Source: Azolla caroliniana (taxonomy: Eukaryota; Polypodiophyta). From it: a stretch of DNA of 64,000 nucleotides. The position numbers and the translations under genes are program-made. How positions within the stretch are numbered: position 1 is the stretch's first letter; each line of letters begins with the position of its first letter. Shown piece after piece: positions 10,859 through 24,138 of the stretch. The notes below the pieces were generated by a model that made no database searches, was not told the DNA's origin, and saw only the letters and a list, made by a program, of their open reading frames with translations. The DNA lies in contig JBHGNT010000001.1 in assembly GCA_043228905.1 (NCBI GenBank), positions 32,674,001 to 32,738,000 of the forward strand, written 5' to 3'.

Positions 10859-13800
10859 TTAAGAATTTTGCAACAACGGAGGTTTTACCCACTCCATAGG
10901 AGCCATTCGTCCCATTTTTCGCGCGAAGGCTTGTTTCAGATTTTCTGGTTCTGAAAAAAACATTGAATGTGACTCACACGCTATGAAATAACTAAGCTAA
11001 GCATTGTGAGAAACGCCACACATTCGTTACCTTTTACATTTGAATGAATCTCTGTCAAAAATGTCATTAAACCCTCGCAACTATCCTGGATGTCTAAAGA
11101 AACTCTATACAATTCCTCCTATAAAAAAGAATGACTATTAGCGTATGTCTATGTAAAATAACATGTAAAAGAAACAATGCAGTAACTAGGATTTTCAAAT
11201 ACAATAGGATGAAAAACATAGTCACCATTTCCTCTGCACCACCAATATTTCCATACAAGGGATCATCGATGTCCTCTACCTAAGGAAAAGCAGATTTTAG
11301 ATTGCATGAATTGAAGATACAATACATCACTAAGCTAGGTGAAAAGAATCTCAAACAAAGCCCAAAAAACAAGCAGTCGAATGAGATGTTTCACATTCAG
11401 TTCAAGCACAGTAGCTGTACTATAACTGGTACTAAGAAACATTTCAGTTCAAGCACATATGAATTTTAGATCAGGCTAGGGAACTGGTACAAATCAATCA
11501 ATCAAGCCGAGTTTTTATAATATAGTTATACCTTCCGGTGTGAGCAAAAGTCTCCCAATCTTCGAACTTTCCATGAATAATAGCTGTCTTTATCGATTGC
11601 CTCAAAGATAGTGACATCCTTTAATGCATCAGATGCTGTGAACTAAACATATGAAAGCTTTGGTGTTAAAACCTGCACAAACTCTGTCAGTCTCTCTCAG
11701 CTTGCCTGCACCATACGTCTCTCCAGTATGTTCTGGAAAAGTTAACTAGCGAGGAATATTTACCAATGAATTCTTGATTCTATGGTACTTATTCTTAATA
11801 ATTTTGAAACATTATAGAAACAATCTAGTTTGGAAATTTAAAAAATCTTCTGTCTGAATTTTATTAAATTATTAAACATCCTTCTTAACAAAATAAATGA
11901 ACCCTGGGAAGTGAAATCCAATCACCATCAGCATTTTAACAGGATCAAGAGAAATGGCTAGTGTGAAATGTATTTTTTCTTGTAAAATCTAACCTTTTTT
12001 GGGTGAACTTTTACTCAATGATATACTATATACTGCCTATATATATTATTTACATATCTTCCATTTTATATGCGCCATTCTTCTCAATCATCCCAATTAC
12101 ATATGTTGAATTTTCCTTTCCATTATTTGTTAAGATCTATAGAGAGTGTGATAATGTTTCAACAGATTTCTTTCTACTAAACACATTGAAATTTTCCTTA
12201 ATAATTTACTTTTATTTATAGACTTCAACATTATATGACCAGTATATTGTTTCTACATGAGTGCCTTGGTTCCCAGACAAGATATCGCATTGACTGATAA
12301 CCACATGAACTGCATAGCAATTTGATAGTCAAGCACATTATGCCATCCTCGCGCAAAATCCCATTGGAGCATTCCAATCCCATAAACAAATCTAAGACAT
12401 CCATAAAAGGATGCAGGGATAAGTCTTAGCCATTTTGAAAGATTGCAAAGAATTGTTGATTTTAAATAGTTTCACAAATATTAGTTGAAATTTCCCAAAA
12501 TACATCAACTAGAAATGGCACATCTTTACACATTTACCACCCAGAGGGAAAAGGCTAAAGAGGACGTGTTAAACAAAATACCTTATCCATTACTAGCAGC
12601 AAATCATACTCCACGACATCTTTAGCACAATCGAAAACCTTTGCAGTGTGATGTTTTATATCCAAACCAAGATCTTCAGCAACCTCCAAGACACTGCCAC
12701 TTGGGCTCTCCCCTGCATTATAATCTCTTGTTCCCTGTTTAAGAAAAATTAGGAATTCACATGAAATGAAGCAAAGACTTTATGTGTGTGTCCCTCTTTT
12801 AGCCTTCGTTTTCTCAAGAACCTTAGGTGTATAAACTATGATAACGTCATAGCAATTTAAACCTGCCAACCATGTGAGTTATTCTCTAGCCTCATAGATA
12901 TCTAAAAAACTTTGATTTTTTTGAGGTAACCAGTAAAAACCCTCTCATTTGCAGGTGAAAAGAGAAAATTTCCCATTCTTTATCCATGTTTTTTTTTCAC
13001 ATCCCTAATCCAGTGCTCCATAAGACTAAAATTAAAAACCAAGTCAGTAACTCGATTTCATACTGCTACATCGACTTCTTTCTGAGATCAATAATATACG
13101 CAGGCATTAGTAGTTCTAACCTTTGAACTACATTGAATCACATCTTGTAGATTTCTCTCTCTGATGAGAGATGTAAGCATGGCTTCTGCGATCACTGATC
13201 GACACACATTGCCCTCGCTTAAGAAAAGTACCTTCAAGGTATTTTCAGATTGTTCATTCTGTTCAGAATATAAGCAGAAAAATGTTGTGAGACCTGAGTT
13301 CTTATATTAATGATAATGTGTACAATGGAAAAATCTTACACGAAGAACTTAACAACAGAAGGATCAGAATAGTCCAATAAAAAAGAAGAAAGATGAGAAG
13401 AATAGAACAGGCGAAATAAAATAAAAAAGACCCAACAAGAAGGAAAAAAATCAGAATAACCCACCCACAACGAAGAAAAGTTAGCAAAAAGACAAATAGA
13501 AGAAGCAAATGAAGAAGAGGAAGAAGAAAAGAAGGACGTGGTAACGAGTGAATGAATGAATGGAAAGAAAACTAACCTGAATATGACTAGGAAGAATGGA
13601 TCGGAAGACTGGCTGAATACAATTGCTGCTCACGTCAAACATCTCTTTGTCATTCTTCTGATCCTTCTCAGCTGGAAGGTCAGCAGCACAAAAAATCTGA
13701 ACCTTGTTGGAATATTGTGTCCGGTCCACAGCAGAGCTATCTCTTTTTCTTATTCTCCTAGTTAGAAAACCTAATGAGGATGAGGAATAGGACGAGGAGG

Positions 13801-13864
13801 AGGTTGTTGCAGAGATGGAGGCTGAAAGCAGCGAGGAGCTTCCCATGAGCACGAGAAGAGCCAT
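10859..13864 (-). CDS. Plastid-type low-molecular-weight phosphotyrosine phosphatase-like protein
   Basis: Seven exons (13577-13864, 13121-13258, 12582-12734, 11532-11642, 11226-11279, 11031-11118, 10859-10950) give 307 residues in one frame. Residues 1-60 are Ser/Ala/Leu-rich and then basic, like a chloroplast transit peptide. The LMW-PTP fold follows: VLFLSEGNVCRSVIAEAML (P-loop), CSSKGTRDYNAGESPSG, DLLLVMDKFTASDAL and the acid loop DIDDPLYGN. In canonical enzymes the P-loop reads C-x5-R. Here the first position is Ser110, while Arg116 and the acid-loop Asp236 remain, so classic phosphocysteine catalysis should be lost or altered. A C-terminal extension ends in MEWVKPPLLQNS. An in-frame ATG at 13909 would add 15 residues. 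The fold is certain; the substrate is unknown. Confidence 0.85.
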
Positions 13865-16602
13865 AGCTGTGAACTGAGTGTTTATTGAAAGCTTCAGTTT
13901 CCCAGGCATCAAAGGAATGGTAGATTGATGATGATGATATAAACATTTCCAAAATATCCGGAATACCCTTCTCAATCAGACGTTCAAATTATCAAAATTG
14001 CCCCTAAAAACAAAATAGCAATGCTTGGATTTTAATGCATTCTTCTTCTTCATCTTTTAGCCTTCAATTTAGTACTCTCATTACCAAATCGGATCCTTAA
14101 TAGTTCCTGGCATTACAAAAAGAAAAACAGCGGATCCTTAATATGTAGTTCGTGCCTTGCTGATTGGCACATCGCATCCAAATCCTCTCTTAAATTGTCA
14201 CAAGTTGAGCACTCATAAATGTAATGTTCCTTTTTTCTTTCAATCTATATCTAATATGCTAAGGAGTCCCTATGTGGCATCCTCCAAAATGAGTGGTTAT
14301 TCCCATGAGAAAGATGAGTAACCATGTAGATGGGTGGTAATATAAACACACCCTCCACAATGTGTGTAGGAGATAGTCTTATCATCTTTGTCCCTAATCA
14401 TTAACGAGGATTTCATGACTACATGGGGCATCAAACCTCTCCATTTGTCTCCAATATCTATCATGGTTATCTAAGCTAGGATCCTAATTTTGAACTTCAC
14501 ATTGCATCACACAATCCATCCTTTCAATCTCTCCCAAAGTTCAGGGTTTAGTGACAATAATCTAAAAAGCTCCACTACCTTCACCTATTTGTGTCATCTA
14601 ACCGTTTAGTTGATATATTATTATAACACCATAGTCTTGGTTTTCAGAAGGTTAACACAATGCCACGTACCTAATAATCTCATATATATGACGGACTAAA
14701 TTTAATAGTCTCATAACAAGCCATCATAAGTACACATATCCATTAAATTATTGAGACCAAATGAAATTAAATTTAATACAATGGCTTAATATAAGGAGAT
14801 TGCCCATCGAGGAAAACGTTTATGTTCATGAATCATTACGTTAACTAAAGAATGTCAACAACTGCCTAGACAACAAATTTGAAAATTAGGTAGGATCACA
14901 TAGCAACACTCACAAACCATGACACATTGCAAGGCATCATCAATATTTTACAATTCAAAGAGCTACGTCCCATTTTAACCAAAATCAAAGACCCTTAAAC
15001 AGGATTTGTCAATGACCTTAACATGCATGAAAAAGCATAAGAATTTGCATAAACAGGATTTGCATAACTAAATTTGGCTTTCAACATAAGAATTAAACTT
15101 AATAATAATTATTTCATTAACGGTACTACTAGCACAATAAACCAAAGTCTAGAAGACATGAGTTGTCATCGAATGAACAACGCTTTGGTAAAAGCTGTCT
15201 GCTAACATCAGGAAACAGCTATTTACTCCACACTTTGTCCAGGATCAGGGAAAAACTTTGCCTGAACACAGATTAAAACTTGAATTGATACTCGAGGAGC
15301 ATTCAAATTTTCTCACAGCAAGATGTACTAAAATTAGAAAGATATTCCCAGAACCTTATATGTTTTAAGGTCTACAAATGCTACATAGCAGGATCACCAT
15401 TTGATGCGCTTTTGTTATTACACAGCTATGATTGTGGAAGATTCACAACTCCATGGATATTCTAGATTCGTAACCATTGTAGAAATTGTTTCAGATAAAA
15501 TCCACAAAACATTATTGCTCAAGATGTTTGGAGGAAGCTGAATCTTCTCTAATTCCGAAACACTCCATAGATCAAGTAGCTGTTTTGAAATATTAGCTTA
15601 AATGCAATGATGAATAATTATATGGTCTATTTTATTAAAACATTCTAAACTCAAAATAAGTGAGATTTAGATGTAAACATGAATTTCCGAGCACATAATA
15701 ACTACTTACTAGCAAAAGAAACTTTCACTGGAGGTACAGGAGGCACATCTGCATAAAGAATATTCTTTGAATATCAACCTTGTTGCTGTAAAAAATGTTT
15801 AGATGACTCCAATCCAATTTTATTGGTGCAGTCTTAATTGAGTGTTCTGTTTTATCAGGCCGCATTTAAAGAAATTAATAATTTCTATTGAATGGACACA
15901 GCTGCAACCCTCAAGTTAAACTATACCCCAAAAAAGTGCACAGTGAAAATCAGAAACTCAAGGTATAGTGAGCATTTGAATCAACGAACTTCATTAATTA
16001 AAGTCACCAGCAGCATTTCTGGTGGGAATATATGAGCTTTCATCGAAATTGTATACTTACATATATGCCGTGAAATTTCCAAGCACATTATAATTTAGCA
16101 GTACGGTAACAACTCAAGATCCTACAATAAACAAAACTTCTCTATGAAAGCTCATTAAAACATACCTACCTTTCTTCTTAGGCATGTTCATAAATTAAAA
16201 ATTTGTAGCTATAGACAAATGGCATTTGACACCGTGGTCATGAGGGTGAAAGAGAGATGCATGCCTAGGAATCTGAATACTCTTTGGTAGTGTATCACTC
16301 AGCTCAAATGAGCATGACTGATTAATTGTATACATCCGCAATTTAGACAAAAGATACATATGTACATCTCTCTCAAAGTAGCAAGCCCTCTTAACTAATA
16401 TAGTATCCATCTGCTCATCAAAAGAATACCTGGCATTCAAGGAAGGATCATCATATTGGATTCTCCTTGCCATCGTGCTACATCTAAAGAAGAAACGTGT
16501 GTTTGAAGGTACTGTAAAAGTTCACAAAGGATGAATCATGCCATGAGAGTGGTATAATAGTCGGCTCCAGCCACTGCATATTTCCAGAAATTCCACTTCA
16601 TT
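13865..16602. other. Spacer between the phosphatase-like and HUA2-like genes
   Basis: Most of this AT-rich stretch shows nothing recognisable. The right part, about 15540-16500, may be 3' UTR of the HUA2-like gene. It has splice-like signals on the minus strand, a 92-codon ATG-started frame (16195-16473) without family resemblance, and a short frame beginning MPKKK at 16185. Confidence 0.5.
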
Positions 16603-19600
16603 CTAATTCGGCCTCCACTTTGATGTTGAATTCCTGTGTCTTGCCACAACCTGGACCTTACTCGGATTTGCTGTATACATAAAGTCTTCAGATAAGACAC
16701 TGCCAATATGGAAAATATATGAAATGGAAAGATTAACATCACAGTATCAAAGTGCATGCATGACACACCAAGCATCAATCCACCATGTATCCCTGCTCCA
16801 TGACCAGTATACAAGGCATTTGGCATATCATTTGATGTTAAGGTGATGGGAACTCCTAGAGCTGGTTGGGATGAACTTTCCTGAGACTGTGCATTTGTAG
16901 GACAATTATAGCCCAGTCTTGACCTTGATTCATGAGATGAGTACATCCAACTATGGCTTAACTCCTCCCCAGTGGAAAATTGACGGCCTGCACATCAAAA
17001 GATCTTCAGAGTAAATTCAGCATTTTCAGTTTTTGCTTTCAGTTTTTAATTACCAAATACCTGTGGTCATAGACAAATAGTTTTCCTCCCCAAACCTATC
17101 ATGGCGATGTTCCCTTTCACAAACATTTCCATGCACATAGCCTGAATCTCTCTGAAAAGAAGGTGAGGAAGATTGGTGTAATAACGCCTTTGAACTTCCG
17201 TAAGGAATGGATCTTGGTGGTAATGGTGGGGGAGACGGAAGACGGGAATATTGTGTCTGAGAGCTCAGAGATCCACGTTGAATGTGTCCTTGAGCCATGT
17301 GACTGGTATGTGCATTAAATGGTTGAGATACATGTGTTACAATGAAGTTTTTGGGAGAACCATATGCAGATTCCCTATTCATAGCTTGAGCATTGCTTCG
17401 AGAAGGACTTTGCACAGAATAATACTGTGCATAATGGTGTTCATAAACGTTCTCATCAGCAGTGGTTCCATGCACGCTATGTTTCTGTACCATAGGCACA
17501 CCAGCTTGCTGTTCTCTGCAGGCAACGTATCCTGAACTTATTCCAGGTTGTCTCACATCTGGTGAATGGTTTGAAGTATTTGAGCTTGCAAACGATGAAG
17601 ATCCATATGCAAATACATATGATGATGCTAGAAAAGCACCTGGAGGGGGAGATCCAGGTGGTGGTGGTGGTGGTGGTGGAGATAGTGGCGGTGGTGGAGG
17701 AGATGGTGGCATAGGTGGTGGAGATTCTGGCAATGGTGGAGGTGATGGTGGCGGACTATCAGGAGGTGGTGGTGGAGGTGGTGATGTATCTTCTAAGGCA
17801 GAAATAGACTGATATTCTTGTGCCATAATGCTATCTTCAATGTTTCTGTCTGGAGAAGCATCCTCCATCTCCAGTTCTCCTTCTACGTCCTCTAGTATGT
17901 GTCTGTGCTTCTCAGCTGGTAGGGAATGTGGATCAATGACCTCTTCTGTTGCACCTGCAGCAGACTCTAAGACATCTTCAGCTGGCTTCACCTGGCTAGG
18001 GGATTCTTCTTCATCATCAAACATCCGAGATGAGAGCAGTCCCGGCAGACCAAATGTCGCATTGCTGAAAAATAGATGTGGTTAAAAATCAGCATTTCCA
18101 ACAGCGTCCACTCAAAGTAAATTTGATTTCAAACTGTAAAAGCTTATTTCTCACCTTCCATATTCATCTACATACATCCCTTCCATTTCCCTAATTGGAT
18201 CATCCACAGCACGTTCAAAACGAGCAGGTCTCCGAAGAGAGGCACCTATCATTTTATCATCATTGTGAGACTCAAGCTCGTTCACAAAGTCTCTCAAGAC
18301 AGACTCAGGCATAATCATCCGAGATCTCCAGAGTTTTAGAACCTGTGCCCAGTGAAAGAGTGATTACTTATTGCTTATATTTTATTCATATAATGAATTA
18401 TATATATAAAGTAGCATGCACATAAATATATGACATCTATGCTACATTTAAGGGTTTGCTATACATGGATGCATAGGCATGAAATACCAAATATGTGCAC
18501 ATGCAATTGAGCATATCATGCACACAAGTATGTACAAGGCATCAAACATATTTCTACCATGTGTATGTATAGATAGATAAGTTTGATGTTGATGCATAAA
18601 TATGTCTGTCATGCTCACAAATATGCAAATTTAATTTTTGAAATGCATGTGACCAATAACTAAATTTTAATAACTGCAAATGATCAATGACCATGCTCAC
18701 AAATATTAAACTCATGAGAAGGTGAGATTAGCCTGCCCACTGATTAGTAGGCAATAGCAAAGGTCATAAAATATATACCAGAGCACAGAATTTATCGCTT
18801 ATATATATTAATAATATAAATTCAAGTACCAACAATACTCCCATGATTTTCCTCAAGGTTACGATAATACATATTGTAGAGTTAAAGTTAACATCATATT
18901 ATGTATGGTCTTTCATTTTCTCTTAAATTAATGAGCTTAATCAAGCTCAGGGCAAACGCCTGACATGCTTCTAAAGTTACAAAGCAGTACTAAGCTTACC
19001 CTCAAGCATTGTCGACGATTTTCCCGAGCCACACTTCCAGGTGGTGCAGCTGCGTGTATTAATCGTGGGAGAGCAGCCTGTACAGCTGGACGGTATACTG
19101 CTCCTGCAACACCTACACAACCATAGACCACATTTGTAAAAGGAAATGTGAGCAGGAAAAGGTCTCAGTTCAAAGTAATGGAGCCACATGGGGGAAGGTA
19201 TACCTGGTGTACTGGCAGAGAGCTGGGTAATTGAATCCACAAGAAAGAATAAATCAATCCGGCGATGAAAGCTTCCCTCGTTCTCTAGCCTTTGCAAAAT
19301 GATTTCCAATACCTGCAAGTTCATTGCAAACATGAGGATTACAATAATGTACAGATAAGAAGAGTTAATACATTAAGACATTCAATATGCACACTAAACA
19401 CATGGAATAATTTTGATGTGTTGTAGATAACTTTTGCAGGGGAATAATTTGCATACAATACAGCGTAAAATAATCATCTACACTATGTAAAATAATCATC
19501 TACTTTTTAACTATATAGTTGCCATTATAATGAACACAGACATGTTTGATGCCTTAAAAACAGTTTTAAACATGCCAAACTATTAGAATGTATGGATCTA

Positions 19601-22600
19601 GTTCCAAACTGCAACTGGATGCAAACTTATTTAGCAAACAACAGCTGAAAACATTTGTCTTCAGTTTTTTGGGAGAACCTGTATCCAGCTTCCACACCAC
19701 TAGAATAAATATGTAAAACGATGCTTATCTAACCATGCACAAGTTCAAACACCCAAAATCTTATATTCTGACATGATGAAACCAAAATCATTGAAACTAA
19801 ATGAAGCTCCTAATTAGAAAAAAGAAGAAATCAAACAGAAACTTCTGAAGGAATATTTTACCATAGTTTGAAAATAGATCTTATATTTTTCAAAAAGTTT
19901 TCCAAATAGAATATACAGGAGATATGGCAATGGGAAAAGTAATTAAACATAACAAAACATGATAGTAATGATAAGAATACAAGCATCAGAAGCCTGTAGC
20001 ACAACCAATACATTTAACCAACACAATACAGGTGACGAGAACTTTAAACTAATGAGTTCAACTTGGCAAAACCTTATATGAACTACTTTTACAAGAAAAA
20101 AATAATGGAAGTTGCAAGAAAAGATATCAAATCAACCAGTTGCACATACACAACTGAAGTGCTTATTTACAACCTGGGTATCAAAGCACGATTATACATG
20201 AAAATACCAATTACCTTGTTTGCATAATGCACATAAAATAATGTGTAATGTCAGCTTCTATGGAATTCTATTACAATCTTGTAGTTATGCAAAAGTAGGT
20301 GGTTCTTATATCAAATAGCATTTCATATAGTGGTGTTAATATAAATATACCAAGCAGAAAGAAAATAATAGTAATGTTGGAAATATAAGTAAAAAATTCC
20401 TAATTCATAATGAACTCACAAATAGAATCCAAATATGAACTAGAAATCCTAAACAATAACGCACATCGAAGGAAAAAGATGGCCAAACAAATGATGAAGG
20501 GATAAGCAAAAGCAAGTTAAATTCCTGAACAATAAGCATGTCGCGATTTGCAAGCACAGGTGGTTTTAGACTAATTTCCTGGGTCATCTACAGTGGAAAT
20601 ACGAGTGCCCAGTATTTTCAACATGCTTTTTAATCTCTCAAATTAAAAGTTTTATGGCATATATTATCAAATAAAAATTAAGAACAAATTACAAAACAAG
20701 ATCAACCACCAGCAATACCTGCTCAGCAATACCAAATTTCGCACAGTCAAGAGCATGACGAGTAGCCCGAGCAATACTCTCTTTAGTGCGCGACAATGTC
20801 TCCAGCATCCCTTCAAAAGTATCTCGAGCGACTGTCATTTCAGTGTCACCACCGGCATTCGTGTCACCCAAGCTTAAATTTTGACTAGGGCTGGCCCTCA
20901 CTTCCTCACCAGAAATTCCAGGAGTTTCAACCATGCTTGCAATTGTATGTTTAGGAGTATGAGATAACTCAACAGAATCTTGGGTGTAGCCCATTGTCTG
21001 AATATTCATAGGAGAGTTTCGTGGGGAACTGCTTCGAGGCGAAGGACTGTGTACAAAGGTGGAAGGCATATTATCTGGCTCTGAAACCTTCAAAAACGAA
21101 ACTGATGTTCCAGTTACATGCTTTTTTAGAGCCTCTTTCACCTTTTGCTGAGCTTCTTTGGCAGCTTCGACTCTGTAACAAATATGTAATCAGACACAAT
21201 CCTTAGAATTTTGTGAAATTGGAAACTGCCAAAAAATAGAACCACAGTTACACTTTACACTTACGCCTCTCTCACTTTGTTGGGATTCGACTCGATTTGC
21301 AACTTCGGCGCCCCTAACATTTCAAACCGGCCACTCATCATTGCATTGGCACCTTTAATTGTCTGTTTCAGTCCTGGTTTCACATCCAGTGGAACCTTTG
21401 GCATACCAGAAACCTTCAAATTATTCATCCCTGCCAGCTTGCCATGATGCTCTTGTGGCTTTGATGTTGCATCTGAGTGTTTGCTTGCAGTATCCTGATG
21501 TTTTCCATGTTTTCCAGCCTGTTCTTGATGGTGCTCGTGCTGCTTCCCATGTTTGGTGTGTTGATCTTGATGTTTTTCAGAGTTATGTGGCAGTTTTCCA
21601 ATAAGCTTCTCAGTACCAGGAATGTTTTTTGCTGCTTTAAATTTGGGTTTCACATCCAACTTTTCTGTACTGGCTCTCAAGCCTTCTGATGCCTTACTTT
21701 GATTTGAAGACTTTGTTTGCTTAGGTTTTCCACTTTCGAATGCCTTTGGTGAATGCAATGGCAAGTCATTATCCTTTTTATGATCCAGAACCCCCACACC
21801 AGCACTTGATTTGGATTTTAAATGATTATCAGAGGATAAATGGTTTCCATGTTTCACTATTTCCTCCCCCGATTGTGAAGCATTGACCTTCTGATGACCT
21901 GACAGAATAGGCTGTACAGCAGAATCTAAGTCATGAGTTTTTGGCATGGAGCTGAGCTCAGCTGCCATTCTTATTTTGTCATCTTTTATCATAATATTCT
22001 TTCCCGTTTGCTGATCTTCAACAACTTCAGCTGCTTCAGCTGCACATGCAGACATTGCTTCAAGTGCACGCTGTCTTCGTTTTGAAGGAGGAAGCGCCGC
22101 CTCCCCATCAGCAATGCTACTCCTAATGCGATATTTGTCTGCTTTGGGGGGAAGACTTGTATCTCTATCCCCAAGGAATCTAGATTTTGTAACATGCTTC
22201 TCATTAGTGACCATGACTCCATTCATATCCATCTGCACTTCAGTTTTGACCTCATCTTGAACAGGATAATCCTTCTCCGAATGGGCTCTATCCTTCTTTT
22301 GAACAGGTGAGTCTTTATTGTCATCGACTGTGTATTCTGATTCCCTTGATAAAATATTCTCAGCTTCCTTATCACTTATATGTCCATGTTTATCCTTGTG
22401 GTCTACTGTTTTTGATTCACATTCATTAGATGTTTTCTGACGTTTCAAAAGATTGGCTGGAGATTTTTCCTTGTTTTGTTCTGAAGTATTAACAGCTTGA
22501 CTTCTCTCCACAATTACAGAAACAGAACTCTGCTGCAAGATATAATCACCAGAGACCTTTAAGCAATTAGAAATAAAAACAAACCAATATATTTTGAGAA

Positions 22601-24138
22601 AAGAAAATGAATAGTTGAATCGCATACCATCAATCAAATATAAAATATAAAAATTTGGATATATAATTTCAGTGAGAAAACAACCATACCCGGAACTCAG
22701 ACTTTTCTTGAGCAAGATCCGGAACCCTTTTCCTGCGTTGATACTCAGACACAATTCCTTTAACTTGCACTTCCTGGTCAAGAGCATGGGAGTCTATTGA
22801 ATTTAGCTGTTTTTCTGATTCACTATCAACAGCTTGTAGTTCGAGTTTCTGTGATGCTCTGCGCTTTTTCTTAGGAAGTAATGTCTGCTGATGTAATTCC
22901 TCATCAAAGTCTAATGCAGCACCACTGTTTTTAGAAGCACCAGTTGATTCTTCTGGAAAGTTTCCATGGATGATGTTGGTTGATTTTCCAATTTCTAGGC
23001 TCTGACATGCATCAGTTTTCTCATTGTCTAATGAAGAATTACTTTTCCTTGCACGAATATCTGATACACATTCAACTGAGTGACTAAGTTCACTAACAAA
23101 TGAGCTGATGACTTCATCCTGAGTTTGTTCTTTATCCAATAACTCGGCTTTATCATCTGGATTCTGAACGTGAGGTTTGGAGATCTCAGGACTTAGATTA
23201 GGTACAGTAGTCTTGATGTTGATGGCTAAATCCTCTTTTGAATCTGAATCCTCGTCAGATACTATAATTTTCCGTCGCTTTTTGTGTGTTTCTTGAGTAA
23301 CATTGCTTCGAACTCCAGCAGGCTTCTCATTTCTACATGTAGAACCATTATTGAGGCCATCGATCCAGTAATTCTTCGAATCTTTAGGCAGCTTAGTGGA
23401 CATATCAGCATGCTTGCATTCAACACCCGCTGATGTATCCTTACCTTTGCTTTTGTCCATGACTTCATAGTCTGCGACCTTCTGATTTGTTGCCTCCTCA
23501 GTCTCTTCTTGAGAATCATCATTATCAGAATCAACTAGGCCTTCATCTGCGTCACAGATTTCTTTCACTGCTCGACCGAAGTCTGATAACAAGTTCTTAC
23601 CTTTGACTTTTGCAAGAAGACTTTTCTTCGTTTCAGAGGTAAAGCCCTTCACGTCTGCTGGTTGAACAAATCCTCTACAAGAAGCATTCAAAATGTCTAA
23701 TTGTTACAATCAGATACAAACACATGCCATGCAAGCGTAGAAATGTAAATAACTCACATCTGCTGTGTTCCAAAAAAATAAACAAACAATTTCTTCCGAT
23801 CCTTGGTGAAGCCAAACTCTTCTGGAACACTAATCTGCAAAGGGAAATTTAGAATGCATTCATCTTGAGGCAAACTAAACGATAAAATAGAGATGAGATC
23901 AATAAGCAATTCCATGCAGGACTCCATGAATTACTTTTTCCAATTTGAGAATGGCTTTTTCCAAGTTTTTTGAGACTGACACAATCAGCCATTCATATAC
24001 AAGAAATGGGTCATGTACCTTGGCAGGCCACCATGGATGTCCTTTGACTTTGGCGAGGACGAGTTCTCCTGTGTTCCAGACAAGGTTTGATGCTGCGACA
24101 GCAACAGCCTTTACGCTTTTCTTTCGTGCTGGTGCCAT
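16603..24138 (-). CDS. HUA2-like protein (PWWP domain plus CID/RPR domain, Pro-rich C-terminus)
   Basis: Eleven exons (24019-24138, 23758-23834, 22690-23674, 21265-22532, 20719-21172, 19204-19312, 19000-19112, 18155-18342, 17061-18064, 16769-16987, 16603-16670) join in frame to 1534 residues; Arabidopsis HUA2 has about 1390. Residues 20-110 form the PWWP domain (GELVLAKVKGHPWWPAK, FVYFFGTQQIGFVQP). A long acidic/basic Ser-rich middle carries a nuclear-type basic cluster (PPSKRRQRALEAMSACAAE) and a His/Lys/Gln-rich tract. Residues about 900-1090 form the RNA polymerase II CTD-interacting (CID/RPR) domain: HRRIDLFFLVDSITQ, QAALPRLIHAAAPPG, ENRRQCLRVLKLW, FERAVDDPIREMEGM. A polyproline block follows near residue 1200. 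HUA2 proteins act in the nucleus in pre-mRNA processing of MADS-box transcripts; the role here is inferred. The last exon (ending TSKWRPN) is the least certain. Confidence 0.92.

Noticed and set aside
16195-16473. 92-codon ATG-started frame on the minus strand
   Set aside because: It lies just past the HUA2-like stop, probably in its 3' UTR; no family match, so not called as a gene.
17462-17812. Gly-rich plus-strand frame
   Set aside because: It is the antisense shadow of the polyproline block of the HUA2-like protein.
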